64,000 nt of DNA from assembly GCF_900110955.1 (NCBI RefSeq), contig NZ_FOFR01000012.1, positions 186,001 to 250,000 on the forward strand. The letters run 5' to 3'. The notes beneath the pieces were generated by a model. The model saw nothing but the letters and a program-made list of their open reading frames with translations. It was not told the DNA's origin and did no database searches. Shown in pieces: positions 34,339 to 42,585 of this stretch. How positions within the stretch are numbered: the stretch's first letter is position 1; every line of letters begins with the position of its first letter. A program made the position numbers and the translations under genes. The DNA is from Lentzea xinjiangensis. GTDB lineage: Bacteria; Actinomycetota; Actinomycetes; Mycobacteriales; Pseudonocardiaceae.

Positions 34339-35847
34339 GTGCCGCAGTGAGAGCAACCCGCCCACCACCAGGGTGACCGCCACGCCCAGAGGTGTGTTCC
34401 ACCACCCCGTCAGCGACTTGCGCGTCGCGTCCGCCTTCGCGAAGTCGATCGTCGGCGTGCTGCCGGCGAACTTGACGCCGAGGATGACGAAACCGACCAC
34501 CAGCACCGTCGTCACGAACGCGATGATCGCGTCCACCTGCGTGACGCGCTTGAAGACCAGGCCCAGGAGGAAGGCCCCGAGCAGCGCTCCGTAGGTGTAG
34601 CCGGCGATGCCCAGCGCCTGCACCACGATCGGGTCCGCGGTGGTCTTGTTCGAGGAGGCGAACAGGCCCGCGCACACGATCAGCAGGCCCGCCCACACCA
34701 GGGTCCAGATCCGGCCGTGGCGCAGGCGCTCGTCGTCGGTCATCGGGGTCTTGCGGACGCGCTCGTAGACGTCGGTGACCGTGCTGGAGGCCAAGGCGCC
34801 CAACGACGACGACAGCGCCGCGGCGAGGATGCCGGCGATGACGAAGCCGGACAGGCCGCTCGGCAGGTCGTTGACGATGAAGTGGGCGAACAGCTCGTCC
34901 TTGTTGCCCAGCCCCAGGTCCTTCACCGGGTCGACGCCGGCGTAGAACGCCCACATCATCACGCCGATGAACAGGAAGAAGGCGAACTGCAGGAACACCA
35001 CGAACCCGGAGGCGATCAACGCCTTCTGCGCGGACTTCACGTCGCGCGTGGCCATGAGCCGTTGCACGATCAGCTGGTCGGCGCCGTGCGAGGCCATCGA
35101 CAGCAACGCGCCGCCGAAGAACGCCGCGATGAACGGGTAGGCGCCCGTCAACGGTGACGAGGTGAAGTCGAAGAGCTGGAACTTGTTGACGTCGGCGGCC
35201 TTGCCGAGCCAGCCGTCCGGCAGCCGGCCGGCCAGCACCCAGATCACCACGATGCCGCCGAGGACGTACCAGAGCATCTGGATGGCGTCGACCCACACGA
35301 CCGCGCGCACGCCGCCGAAGAAGCTGTACAACACGATCACGATGCCCAGTGCCAGCACGATCACCCAGTACGACGCGGTGATCCCGTACTGGGCGAGCAC
35401 CACCTTGATCGGGATCGCCGTCGCGAAGAGCCGGATGCCGTCCGCGAGCAGGCGCGTGAAGAGGAACGTCACCGACGCCGTGGCGCGCATCCCGTTGCCG
35501 TAGCGCTTGCCCAGGAACGCGTACGCCGTGACGAGGTCGCCGGCGATGTAGCGCGGCAGCAGCACGAAGCTGACGATGATGCGGCCCACGATGTAGCCCA
35601 GCGCGAGCGTCAGGTACGTCATGCCGCCTTGCGCGGGCGTCGCCATGTAGGCGATCACCGGGACGCTCAGCACGGTCAGCGTCGACGTCTCCGCGGACAC
35701 GACCGACAAGCAGACGACCCACCACGAGATGCGCTTCTCGCTGACGAAGTAGTCGGTGGACGACTTCTGCCTGCCGCCGATCGCCATGCCGAGCAACGGC
35801 ATGCCGACGAGGAACAGGACGATGATCGCGAGGTCTAGTGCACGCAC
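34288..35847 (-). CDS. sodium:solute symporter (SSS family)
   Basis: 519 residues with about 13 hydrophobic helices; SSS hallmarks include the N-terminal DYFVSEKRISWW, AETSTLTVLSVP in the early helices, GGVRAVVWVDAIQMLWYV and the late ASGFVVFLQFAFFLF. Close in form to sialic acid, glucose or N-acyl-sugar symporters. GTG 35847 overlaps the anmK stop by 13 bp with GGGGGA upstream, so translation is coupled to anmK. Linkage to anmK suggests uptake of anhydro-N-acetylmuramic acid or a related amino sugar; this is inference. Confidence 0.9.
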   Translation of the reverse strand: MRALDLAIIVLFLVGMPLLGMAIGGRQKSSTDYFVSEKRISWWVVCLSVVSAETSTLTVLSVPVIAYMATPAQGGMTYLTLALGYIVGRIIVSFVLLPRYIAGDLVTAYAFLGKRYGNGMRATASVTFLFTRLLADGIRLFATAIPIKVVLAQYGITASYWVIVLALGIVIVLYSFFGGVRAVVWVDAIQMLWYVLGGIVVIWVLAGRLPDGWLGKAADVNKFQLFDFTSSPLTGAYPFIAAFFGGALLSMASHGADQLIVQRLMATRDVKSAQKALIASGFVVFLQFAFFLFIGVMMWAFYAGVDPVKDLGLGNKDELFAHFIVNDLPSGLSGFVIAGILAAALSSSLGALASSTVTDVYERVRKTPMTDDERLRHGRIWTLVWAGLLIVCAGLFASSNKTTADPIVVQALGIAGYTYGALLGAFLLGLVFKRVTQVDAIIAFVTTVLVVGFVILGVKFAGSTPTIDFAKADATRKSLTGWWNTPLGVAVTLVVGGLLSLRHSRGVPVRDELDVQAKA

Positions 35848-36962
35848 TTCGGTTCCCCCACTTCCAGCTTGGTCACCGGACCGGTGACGGGTTCGGGCAG
35901 CCGCAGCGGCCCGCTCCCCGGTGTGATGCTGCCGAGCAGCCGCGGCCCGGACGCGCCGGTCGCGGAGGGCGTGTTGCCCGGGATCCCGTGCCACGTCAGG
36001 AACCCGAGCAGAGCGGCGAGGTAGGCCTCCTTGCCGTCGCGCGGCAGGCCGAGCGAGTCGCTGATCCGCACCGGGATGGGATCGAGCGCCTTCGTGAGCG
36101 CCTCGACCAGCACCGGGTTGCGCATGCCGCCGCCGGAGGCGACGACGGTGCTCGCGTCGTGCGCGCGGCAGGCGTCCGCGATGGTGCGGGCGGTCAGCTC
36201 CACGAGGGTTCTGAGCATGTCCTCGGCCGGGACGGTGGGGAAGCCCTGGAGGTAGCCGGCGTTGAAGAGCTCCTTGCCCGTCGACTTGGGCCACGGCTTG
36301 GCGTAGTACGGGTCGGCGAGGAGCCGGGAGAGGACGTCCTCCCGCACCCGGCCGCGCCGGGCGATCTCGCCGTTCGTGTCCTGGCGGCGCCGGCCGCCCG
36401 AGATGACCTCCACGACGGCGTCCAGCAGCGCGTTGCCGGGTCCGGTGTCGTAGGCGATCGGCGGGCTGCCCGGACGCACGACGGTGATGTTCGCGATGCC
36501 GCCGATGTTCAGCGCGACGGCGGGCGCCTGCCCGGCGAGCCAGAGCGCGTCGAGGGTGGAGGCGAGCGGGGCGCCGTGCCCTCCGGCCGCGACGTCGCGG
36601 ACCCGCAGGTCGGCGACCACCGGGACGCCGGTGCGCTCGGCGATCCAGGCGGGCTGGCCGAGCTGCAGCGTGCCGAGGCAGTCGCCGTCCTGCACCTCGT
36701 GGTGGACGGTCTGGCCGAGCGAGCAGATCAGGTCCGCTGGCAGGTACCCGGCGGCGACTTCGCCGAAAGCCTGCCCGAGCGAGGTGTCGAAGGCGCACAC
36801 TTCGGCGAGGTCCCGCGGCGTGGCGAGCAGGTCGTCCGGGAACGGGTGCTCGGCGCACTGCACCGGTACGAGCTCGACGACGTCACCGTTGATCGACAGG
36901 TCGGCGACGGCGACGTCGATGCCGTCCATCGACGTCCCGGAAATCAGTCCGATCACCTTCAC
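35835..36962 (-). CDS. anmK: anhydro-N-acetylmuramic acid kinase
   Basis: Opens and phosphorylates 1,6-anhydro-MurNAc to MurNAc-6-phosphate in peptidoglycan recycling. 375 residues with the ATPase-fold N-terminal block VIGLISGTSMDGIDVAVADL, NIGGIANITVV, YDTGPGNALLD and SGGGMRNPVL. GTG 36962 is used, giving normal length; GTG 36956 is an alternative. No etherase (murQ) is in the window. Immediately upstream lies an inverted repeat close to the DasR operator. Confidence 0.94.
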   Translation of the reverse strand: MKVIGLISGTSMDGIDVAVADLSINGDVVELVPVQCAEHPFPDDLLATPRDLAEVCAFDTSLGQAFGEVAAGYLPADLICSLGQTVHHEVQDGDCLGTLQLGQPAWIAERTGVPVVADLRVRDVAAGGHGAPLASTLDALWLAGQAPAVALNIGGIANITVVRPGSPPIAYDTGPGNALLDAVVEVISGGRRRQDTNGEIARRGRVREDVLSRLLADPYYAKPWPKSTGKELFNAGYLQGFPTVPAEDMLRTLVELTARTIADACRAHDASTVVASGGGMRNPVLVEALTKALDPIPVRISDSLGLPRDGKEAYLAALLGFLTWHGIPGNTPSATGASGPRLLGSITPGSGPLRLPEPVTGPVTKLEVGEPKCVH

Positions 36963-36965
36963 GAC

Positions 36966-36983
36966 GTGTGGTCTATTCCACAC
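36966..36983. promoter_or_regulatory. DasR-like operator (dre-type) before anmK
   Basis: GTGTGG-TCTATT-CCACAC is a perfect 6-6-6 inverted repeat whose centre reads TGGTCTATTCCA, differing at two positions from the core TGGTCTAGACCA of the known DasR site. It is 3 bp from the anmK start, so binding would block the anmK-symporter operon. It lies 94 bp from ftsY. Confidence 0.6.
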
Positions 36984-37076
36984 CGTGGCCGGGCGCAAGA
37001 GCCGTGGTGAAATTTTCGCCGAATCGAGCACTAAGTGGTTGACGGGTCACATGACGGCTTGTGAAACCATGACCCC

Positions 37077-38369
37077 GTGTCGACGTCTTCCCTTGTCCTG
37101 ATCCTCGTAGTCGTGGCGGTCGTGCTGACCGCCGCGCTGGTGACCGGTGTGGTGCTGACGCGTCGCCGTCGCATCAGCCTGACCCAGAAGGAGGAGCGTC
37201 CACGCCCCAGCGGCTACCAGGCGTCGTCCGGCATCTCGCTGGCCCCCGCCGCCCCCGACGCCACGGCGGGCGAGGCGGTGGAGTCGGCCGAGGTGACCGA
37301 GGCGCCGGTCGAGCACCCGGTCGCCGAGCGGACCGAGGTCGACGGCCAGCCGGGGGTCGGCGACGACGCCTCCGTGCCACGCGACTCGGTCAAACGCGGC
37401 TTCGTCGAGGTCGACCTGCCGGAACGGGCGTCCGAGGTCGAGGAGATCGAGCCGACCGAGGGACGCCTGGAGCGCCTGCGCGGCAAGCTCTCGAAGTCGC
37501 GCAACGCGTTCGGCACCTCGCTGCTGGGCCTGCTGGGCGCGGGCGACCTCGACGAGGACTCGTGGCAGGACGTCGAGGACACGCTGCTCATCGCCGACCT
37601 CGGCGCCGCAACGACGACCGAGATCGTCGGCACCCTGCGCACGAAGATCGCCGGCTCCGGCGTCCGCACCGAGGCCGACGCCCAGGCCCTGCTGCGCTCG
37701 GTGCTGATCGACGCCCTGCACCCGTCGATGGACCGCACCCTCAAGGCCCTCCCGCACGCGGGCAAGCCCGCCGTGCTGCTCGTCGTGGGCGTCAACGGCG
37801 TGGGCAAGACCACCACCACCGGCAAACTCGCGCGCGTGCTCGTCGCGGACGGCCGCACCGTGCTGCTCGGCGCCGCCGACACCTTCCGCGCCGCCGCCGC
37901 CGACCAGCTCGAGACCTGGGGCAAGCGCGTCGGCGCCGAGACCGTGCGCGGCCCCGAGGGCGGCGACCCGGCCTCCGTCGCGTTCGACGCGGTGAAGCGC
38001 GGCATGGACGCGGGCGTCGACACGGTGCTCATCGACACCGCGGGCCGGCTGCACACCAAGGTCGGCCTGATGGACGAGCTCGGCAAGGTCAAGCGCGTCA
38101 TCGAGAAGCAGGCCGTCGTGGACGAGGTCCTGCTCGTCCTGGACGCCACCACCGGCCAGAACGGGCTCACCCAGGCACGCGTGTTCGCCGAGCAGGTCGA
38201 CATCACCGGCATCGTGCTGACCAAGCTGGACGGCACGGCCAAGGGCGGCATCGTTTTCCAGGTGCAGCGGGAGCTGGGGGTGCCGGTGAAGCTGGTCGGC
38301 CTCGGTGAGGGGGCTGACCACTTGGCGCCGTTCGAGCCCGGGGCGTTCGTGGACGCGTTGCTCGGCTGA
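37077..38369 (+). CDS. ftsY: signal recognition particle receptor FtsY
   Basis: SRP-receptor GTPase docking ribosome-SRP complexes to the membrane. 430 residues: an N-terminal membrane segment (SSLVLILVVVAVVLTAALVTGVVL), as in actinobacterial FtsY, an acidic linker (about 45-125), the N domain (RLRGKLSKSRNAFGTSLL) and the G domain with G1 GVNGVGKTTT, DTFRAAA, DTAGRL, TKLDGTAKGG and GLGEGADHLAPF. GTG start at 37077. Convergent with the IclR gene. Confidence 0.96.
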   Translation: MSTSSLVLILVVVAVVLTAALVTGVVLTRRRRISLTQKEERPRPSGYQASSGISLAPAAPDATAGEAVESAEVTEAPVEHPVAERTEVDGQPGVGDDASVPRDSVKRGFVEVDLPERASEVEEIEPTEGRLERLRGKLSKSRNAFGTSLLGLLGAGDLDEDSWQDVEDTLLIADLGAATTTEIVGTLRTKIAGSGVRTEADAQALLRSVLIDALHPSMDRTLKALPHAGKPAVLLVVGVNGVGKTTTTGKLARVLVADGRTVLLGAADTFRAAAADQLETWGKRVGAETVRGPEGGDPASVAFDAVKRGMDAGVDTVLIDTAGRLHTKVGLMDELGKVKRVIEKQAVVDEVLLVLDATTGQNGLTQARVFAEQVDITGIVLTKLDGTAKGGIVFQVQRELGVPVKLVGLGEGADHLAPFEPGAFVDALLG

Positions 38370-38403
38370 GGTGGGGTTGGTCGGCTGACGCGGGTTGATG
38401 GCA

Positions 38404-38421
38404 CGCCCGTTGCTTCGGGCG
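38404..38421. terminator. hairpin between ftsY and the IclR gene
   Basis: CGCCCG-TTGCTT-CGGGCG, a 6-bp stem 34 bp after the ftsY stop, in a 165-bp convergent gap that holds no gene. A second small stem (GGAG-CTGCG-CTCC) lies about 50 bp further on. Confidence 0.5.
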
Positions 38422-38534
38422 GCTTGCTGTTTCGCAGTGTGGTTGCGTTGGGCGCGGAGCTGCGCTCCGGACGGGCTCGCCTGCGGCTTCGCGGCGGGCT
38501 CGGATTCGCCATCGCGGACGGCTCGGGAGTGCGG

Positions 38535-39281
38535 TCAGGCTGTCGCGGCCTGGTCCGCGAGCCTCTTCGCCACCGCCAGCACCTCGGGCAGGATGCGGGT
38601 GACCGCGTCCTTGGTGAGCCGTCCCTCGGGTCCCGACACCGATACCGCGGCCATCGTCGGTCCGCCCACCACCGGCACGGCGATGCACCGGACGCCCAGT
38701 TCCTGCTCCGACTCGTCCAGCGCGAAGCCGCGCTCGGCGATCTCGTCCAGCGAGTCCAGCAGCTCGGACGGGTCGGTGATCGTGTTCGGGGTGTAGGCGG
38801 GCAGGCCGGTGCGTTCCAGCAGGGCTCGGACGTCGTCTCGCGGTAGCTGCGACAGCATCGCCTTGCCCACGCCGGTGCCGTGCGGCAGCAGGCGTCGGCC
38901 GACCTCCGTGAACATGCGCATCGAGTGCTTCGACGGCACCTGCGCCACGTAGACGACCTCGTCGCCGTCCAGCACGGCCAGGTTTGCCGTCTCCTCGACC
39001 GAGTCGACCAGTTGCGAGAGCAGCGGGCGGGCCCACGTGCCGTACTGGCGGGAGGCCGTCTCGCCGAGGCGGATCAGGCGCGAGCCGAGGGTGTAGCGCC
39101 GGTTGCTGTTCTGGCGCACGTAGCCCAGCGTGACAAGGGTGCGGATCAGGCGGTGGATCGTGGGCAGGGGCAGGCCGGACGCTGCCGCCAGCTCGGACAG
39201 GGAGGCTTCGCCGCCCGCGTCGGCCAGGCGTTCCAGCAGGTCGAACGCTCGTTGCAGGGACTGCACGCCACCTGTGGACAC
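38535..39281 (-). CDS. IclR family regulator, probable allantoin/glyoxylate (AllR-type) repressor
   Basis: 248 residues: N-terminal winged helix (GGVQSLQRAFDLLERLADAG, LSELAAASGLPLPTIHRLIRTL) and C-terminal IclR effector domain (TANLAVLDGDEVVYVAQVPS, LPHGTGVGKAMLSQLP, GFALDESEQELGVRCIAVPV). In E. coli and Streptomyces, IclR/AllR proteins repress allantoin and glyoxylate genes and respond to glyoxylate or allantoate-type ligands. Its location, divergent from aceB and within the purine cluster, supports that role. GTG 39281 has AAGGAG 6 bases upstream. Confidence 0.93.
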   Translation of the reverse strand: MSTGGVQSLQRAFDLLERLADAGGEASLSELAAASGLPLPTIHRLIRTLVTLGYVRQNSNRRYTLGSRLIRLGETASRQYGTWARPLLSQLVDSVEETANLAVLDGDEVVYVAQVPSKHSMRMFTEVGRRLLPHGTGVGKAMLSQLPRDDVRALLERTGLPAYTPNTITDPSELLDSLDEIAERGFALDESEQELGVRCIAVPVVGGPTMAAVSVSGPEGRLTKDAVTRILPEVLAVAKRLADQAATA

Positions 39282-39294
39282 GTGCGGCTCCTTC

Positions 39295-39324
39295 CATTGC
39301 AGTTCCGCAATGCAAAAACTATAG
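39295..39324. promoter_or_regulatory. iclR/aceB divergent operator and promoter
   Basis: CATTGC-AGTTCC-GCAATG (39295-39312) is a perfect 6-6-6 inverted repeat. Overlapping it, TTCCGC-AAT-GCAAAA (39303-39317) matches the left arm of two sites at 45172 and 45254. A TTGCAG (-35, 39298-39303), 15-base spacer and TATAGT (-10, 39319-39324) face aceB, so a bound repressor would cover the promoter. Confidence 0.65.
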
Positions 39325-39357
39325 TCCACACAGCAAAACCGAGAGAGGTGGATCCAG

Positions 39358-40842
39358 GTGCAGGTCCTCACCGAAGAGGCTCTTGAGTTCGTCGCGAAGC
39401 TGCACGAGGCCCACGCCGCCCGCCGGGACGAGCTGCTCGCCCTGCGCAAGGAGCGGGGGGCTCTCGGGTTCCTCGAACAGACGCGCGAGATCCGCGACGG
39501 CGAGTGGCAGGTGGCGCCCGCGCCCGAGCCGTTGAGGGACCGGCGCGTCGAGATCACCGGGCCCACCGAGCGCAAGATGACGATCAACGCGCTCAACTCC
39601 GGTGCCGCGGTGTGGCTCGCGGACCTCGAGGACGCGAACACGCCGCACTGGGACAACGTCGTGCAGGGGCAGGTCAACCTCTACGAGGCCGCGCGGGAGA
39701 CGATCGAGCACACCTCGCCGGAGGGCAAGGAGTACCGGCTCAAGGGTGGGCCGTACCCGACGATCGTGGTCCGGCCGCGCGGATGGCACCTCGACGAGCG
39801 CAACCTCCAGTTCGGGGGCCGGAACGCCGTCGGTGCGCTCGTGGACTTCGGTTTGCACTTCTTCCACAACGCCGAGTTGGGCAGGCCCTACTACTACCTG
39901 CCGAAGATGGAGTCGTACCTCGAAGCACGGCTGTGGAACGACGTCTTCACGACGGCGCAGAAGCTTCTGAACATCCCGTACGGCACCATCCGCGCGACGG
40001 TGCTCATCGAGACGATCCCGGCCGCGTTCCAGATGGAGGAGATCCTCTACGAACTGCGTGACCACGCGTCGGGGCTCAACGCCGGACGGTGGGACTACCT
40101 GTTCAGCGTCATCAAGTACTTCCGAGATGCGGGCGCGGACTACGTGCTGCCGGACCGCAACAGCGTGACGATGACGGCGCCGTTCATGCGCGCGTACACC
40201 GAGCTTCTGGTGAAGACGTGCCACAAGCGCGGGGCGTTCGCGATGGGTGGCATGGCGGCGTTCATCCCGAACAGGCGCGACCCGGAGGTCACCGAGAACG
40301 CGCTGCGCAAGGTCCGTGAGGACAAGACGCGCGAGGCGACCGATGGTTTCGACGGGTCGTGGGTGGCGCATCCTGACCTCGTGCCGATCTGCCGTGAGAT
40401 CTTCGACGCCGTGCTGGGCGACAAGCCCAACCAGATCGACAAGCAACGGCCGGAGGTCAGCGTCACGGCCGAGCAGTTGCTGGACTTCAAGTCGGCGGGT
40501 GGCGCGGCGACGCGGGCGGGGCTGGAGTCCGCGGTCGACGTCGGGGTGCGGTACATCGCGTCGTGGCTGGGCGGCAACGGCGCGGCGGCGATCCACAACC
40601 TGATGGAGGACGCGGCCACCGCGGAGATCAGCAGGTCGCAGATCTGGCAGTGGGTCAACAACGGGGTCGTGCTCGACGACGGCACGCGGGTCACCGCCGA
40701 CGTCGTCAGGGAAGTGCTGGCCCGCGTCGGCGCCGAGCTCGAAGGCCCGCACGTCGCGGCGGCCGTCGAGCTGTTCGACCAGGTCGCGCTGTCCGAGGAC
40801 TTCGTCGACTTCCTGACGCTGCCGGCGTACGAGCGCATCTGA
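39358..40842 (+). CDS. aceB: malate synthase A
   Basis: Condenses glyoxylate with acetyl-CoA to malate. 494 residues with the malate synthase signatures [24 protein letters not shown], catalytic-region [36 protein letters not shown] and C-terminal [20 protein letters not shown] with ISRSQIWQW. Type A (no long insertion). GTG 39358 follows GAGAGAGG. In this cluster it consumes glyoxylate from allantoin. Its stop overlaps the next start (TGATG), so the two are coupled. Confidence 0.96.
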   Translation: MQVLTEEALEFVAKLHEAHAARRDELLALRKERGALGFLEQTREIRDGEWQVAPAPEPLRDRRVEITGPTERKMTINALNSGAAVWLADLEDANTPHWDNVVQGQVNLYEAARETIEHTSPEGKEYRLKGGPYPTIVVRPRGWHLDERNLQFGGRNAVGALVDFGLHFFHNAELGRPYYYLPKMESYLEARLWNDVFTTAQKLLNIPYGTIRATVLIETIPAAFQMEEILYELRDHASGLNAGRWDYLFSVIKYFRDAGADYVLPDRNSVTMTAPFMRAYTELLVKTCHKRGAFAMGGMAAFIPNRRDPEVTENALRKVREDKTREATDGFDGSWVAHPDLVPICREIFDAVLGDKPNQIDKQRPEVSVTAEQLLDFKSAGGAATRAGLESAVDVGVRYIASWLGGNGAAAIHNLMEDAATAEISRSQIWQWVNNGVVLDDGTRVTADVVREVLARVGAELEGPHVAAAVELFDQVALSEDFVDFLTLPAYERI

Positions 40843-42011
40843 TGTACCGGACATCGCTGTCCCCGGACGACGTCGCGCGGCTCACCGCCCGGTTGTCCAC
40901 TGTGGAACGCCGTTGGCCGGTGGGCCGGCAGCCCGTGCACACGTGCTACGTGCCCGCCGGCCGCATCATCGCCTCCACGGTCGCCGACTGGGGCCGCGAG
41001 GCGCTGGCGTCGATCGACCCCGGTCTGCTGCCGGACCTGCCGGAGGGCGTGCTCGACCGGGTCGAGGCCAAGCTGAGGACCGAGCCGGTCGAGGACCTGC
41101 GCATCGACTTCGAGGACGGCTACGGCGCGCCCGAGGACGACGTCGAGGACATGGACGCCGAGAGCACGGCGCACATCGTGTCCCGCTGGCTCGAGGCGGG
41201 CACCGCGCCGCCGTCGTTCGGGCTGCGGATCAAGTCCTTCGACACCCCGGCGTCGCGCGAGCGCGGACTGCGCACCCTGGACATCTTCCTGACCGCGCTG
41301 GGCGAGGTCCCGCCCGGTTTCGTGATCACCTTCCCGAAGGTGACGTCCGCCGAGCAGGTCGAGGTGTTCGCGGAGGTGCTCGACCTCTTCGGCGAGCCAC
41401 TGCGGTTCGAGATCCAGGTCGAGACCACGCGGTCCGTCGTGGACGCCGAGGGCAGGCTCGCGATCCCGCGGCTCGTCGCGGCCGGCGGCGGCAAGGTGAC
41501 GGGCCTGCACTTCGGCACGTACGACTACACCGCCGACTGCGGGCTGTCCGCGGCGCAGCAACACCTCGCGCATCCCGCGTGCGACTTCGCGCGCCACGTC
41601 ATGCAGGTCTCCGCCGCCGGCACCGGGGTTCGGCTGTCCGACGGCTCGACCAACGTCCTGCCGGTCGGTGACCAGAAGGAACTCGGCTGGAGAACGCATT
41701 ACGAGTTCGTGCGGCGTTCCTTGGCGAACGGTTTCTACCAGGGCTGGGACCTGCACCCGGCCCAACTGGTGACGCGGTACGCGGCGGTGTACGGCTTCTA
41801 CCGCGAAGGCCTGGAGGCGGACGCCGCGCGGTTGAAGGCTTACGCGCAGCGCCTTTCCGGCGGCGTCCTCGACGAACCCGCGACGGCCCAGGCGTTGTCG
41901 TCGTTCTTCCTCCGCGCGGTCGACTGCGGTGCGCTCGACCCAGCGGAGGTGCAGGTGGCGACAGGGCTGGACGAGCAGGCGCTGCGAGGCCTCGCCACGC
42001 GGTCTGGCTGA
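40842..42011 (+). CDS. DUF6986 family aldolase/citrate lyase-like protein
   Basis: 389 residues related to the HpcH/HpaI aldolase - citrate lyase beta superfamily: LRIDFEDGYGAPEDDVEDMDAES (acidic metal-binding loop), LRIKSFDTPASRERGLRTLD, VITFPKVTSAEQVEVF, RFEIQVETTRSVVDAEG, GLHFGTYDYTADCGL and HPACDFARHVMQ. Typically encoded beside malate synthase in actinobacterial allantoin clusters. The reaction is unknown; an aldol or ester cleavage feeding or draining glyoxylate is likely. Translationally coupled to aceB. Confidence 0.85.
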   Translation: MYRTSLSPDDVARLTARLSTVERRWPVGRQPVHTCYVPAGRIIASTVADWGREALASIDPGLLPDLPEGVLDRVEAKLRTEPVEDLRIDFEDGYGAPEDDVEDMDAESTAHIVSRWLEAGTAPPSFGLRIKSFDTPASRERGLRTLDIFLTALGEVPPGFVITFPKVTSAEQVEVFAEVLDLFGEPLRFEIQVETTRSVVDAEGRLAIPRLVAAGGGKVTGLHFGTYDYTADCGLSAAQQHLAHPACDFARHVMQVSAAGTGVRLSDGSTNVLPVGDQKELGWRTHYEFVRRSLANGFYQGWDLHPAQLVTRYAAVYGFYREGLEADAARLKAYAQRLSGGVLDEPATAQALSSFFLRAVDCGALDPAEVQVATGLDEQALRGLATRSG

Positions 42012-42087
42012 TCGGATCGTCGCCCGTTCGTGTGGTTCTGCCGCCGTGCCTCGAAAGTCGCGGGGCAACAGGTGCAGGGTGGCTGGC

Positions 42088-42555
42088 ATGAGCATGCGTG
42101 CCGGCCTTTGGACAGGGCTTCCCGATCTCGACGCGGCGGAGCACAGGTACCAGGTCGTCGCGTGCGAAGCGGATGTCGACAAGGTGATCGAGCTGCTCGC
42201 CAGGCCCGAGTGCAACGACGGGTCGCTCGACCACTTCGGCCGGGACGTCACCGCCGACGGCGACCAGGACCACAACGTCGTGCTCGCCGTGCGTGGTTCC
42301 TGGGGCTACCTGTACTACGTCGACAACACCTTCATGGGCTGGCCGAAGGGGTCCGCGGAAGCGCCGTACGTCAACGAGAAGTACACGGACTTCCCGCCCG
42401 GCGTCGGTGTGCCGCTGGACCTGTACCGGGAGCTGCTCATCGAGTTCATGACGACCGGCGAGCGCCCCACGGGCGTCGGCTGGTACAGCGAGGCCGATCT
42501 GTTCCACTCGTGGCGTGACCAGCAGATGTCTTTGCGCGCGACCGAAAACCGGTGA
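42088..42555 (+). CDS. Imm1-like immunity protein, no toxin nearby
   Basis: 155 residues of the Imm1 type: a central GSWGYLYYVDN strand, PYVNEKYTDFPPGVGVPLDL and a C-terminal LLIEFMTTGERPTGVGW block, the pattern of Imm1 proteins that neutralise nuclease or deaminase toxins of polymorphic-toxin systems. No toxin gene is adjacent on either side, so it is an orphan. ATG 42088 or 42094; the ribosome-binding site is weak (AGGGTGG). It lies 76 bp after the aldolase gene. Confidence 0.72.
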   Translation: MSMRAGLWTGLPDLDAAEHRYQVVACEADVDKVIELLARPECNDGSLDHFGRDVTADGDQDHNVVLAVRGSWGYLYYVDNTFMGWPKGSAEAPYVNEKYTDFPPGVGVPLDLYRELLIEFMTTGERPTGVGWYSEADLFHSWRDQQMSLRATENR

Positions 42556-42585
42556 CGCGCGGCCGACCGCTGGTTCAATGGGCCG

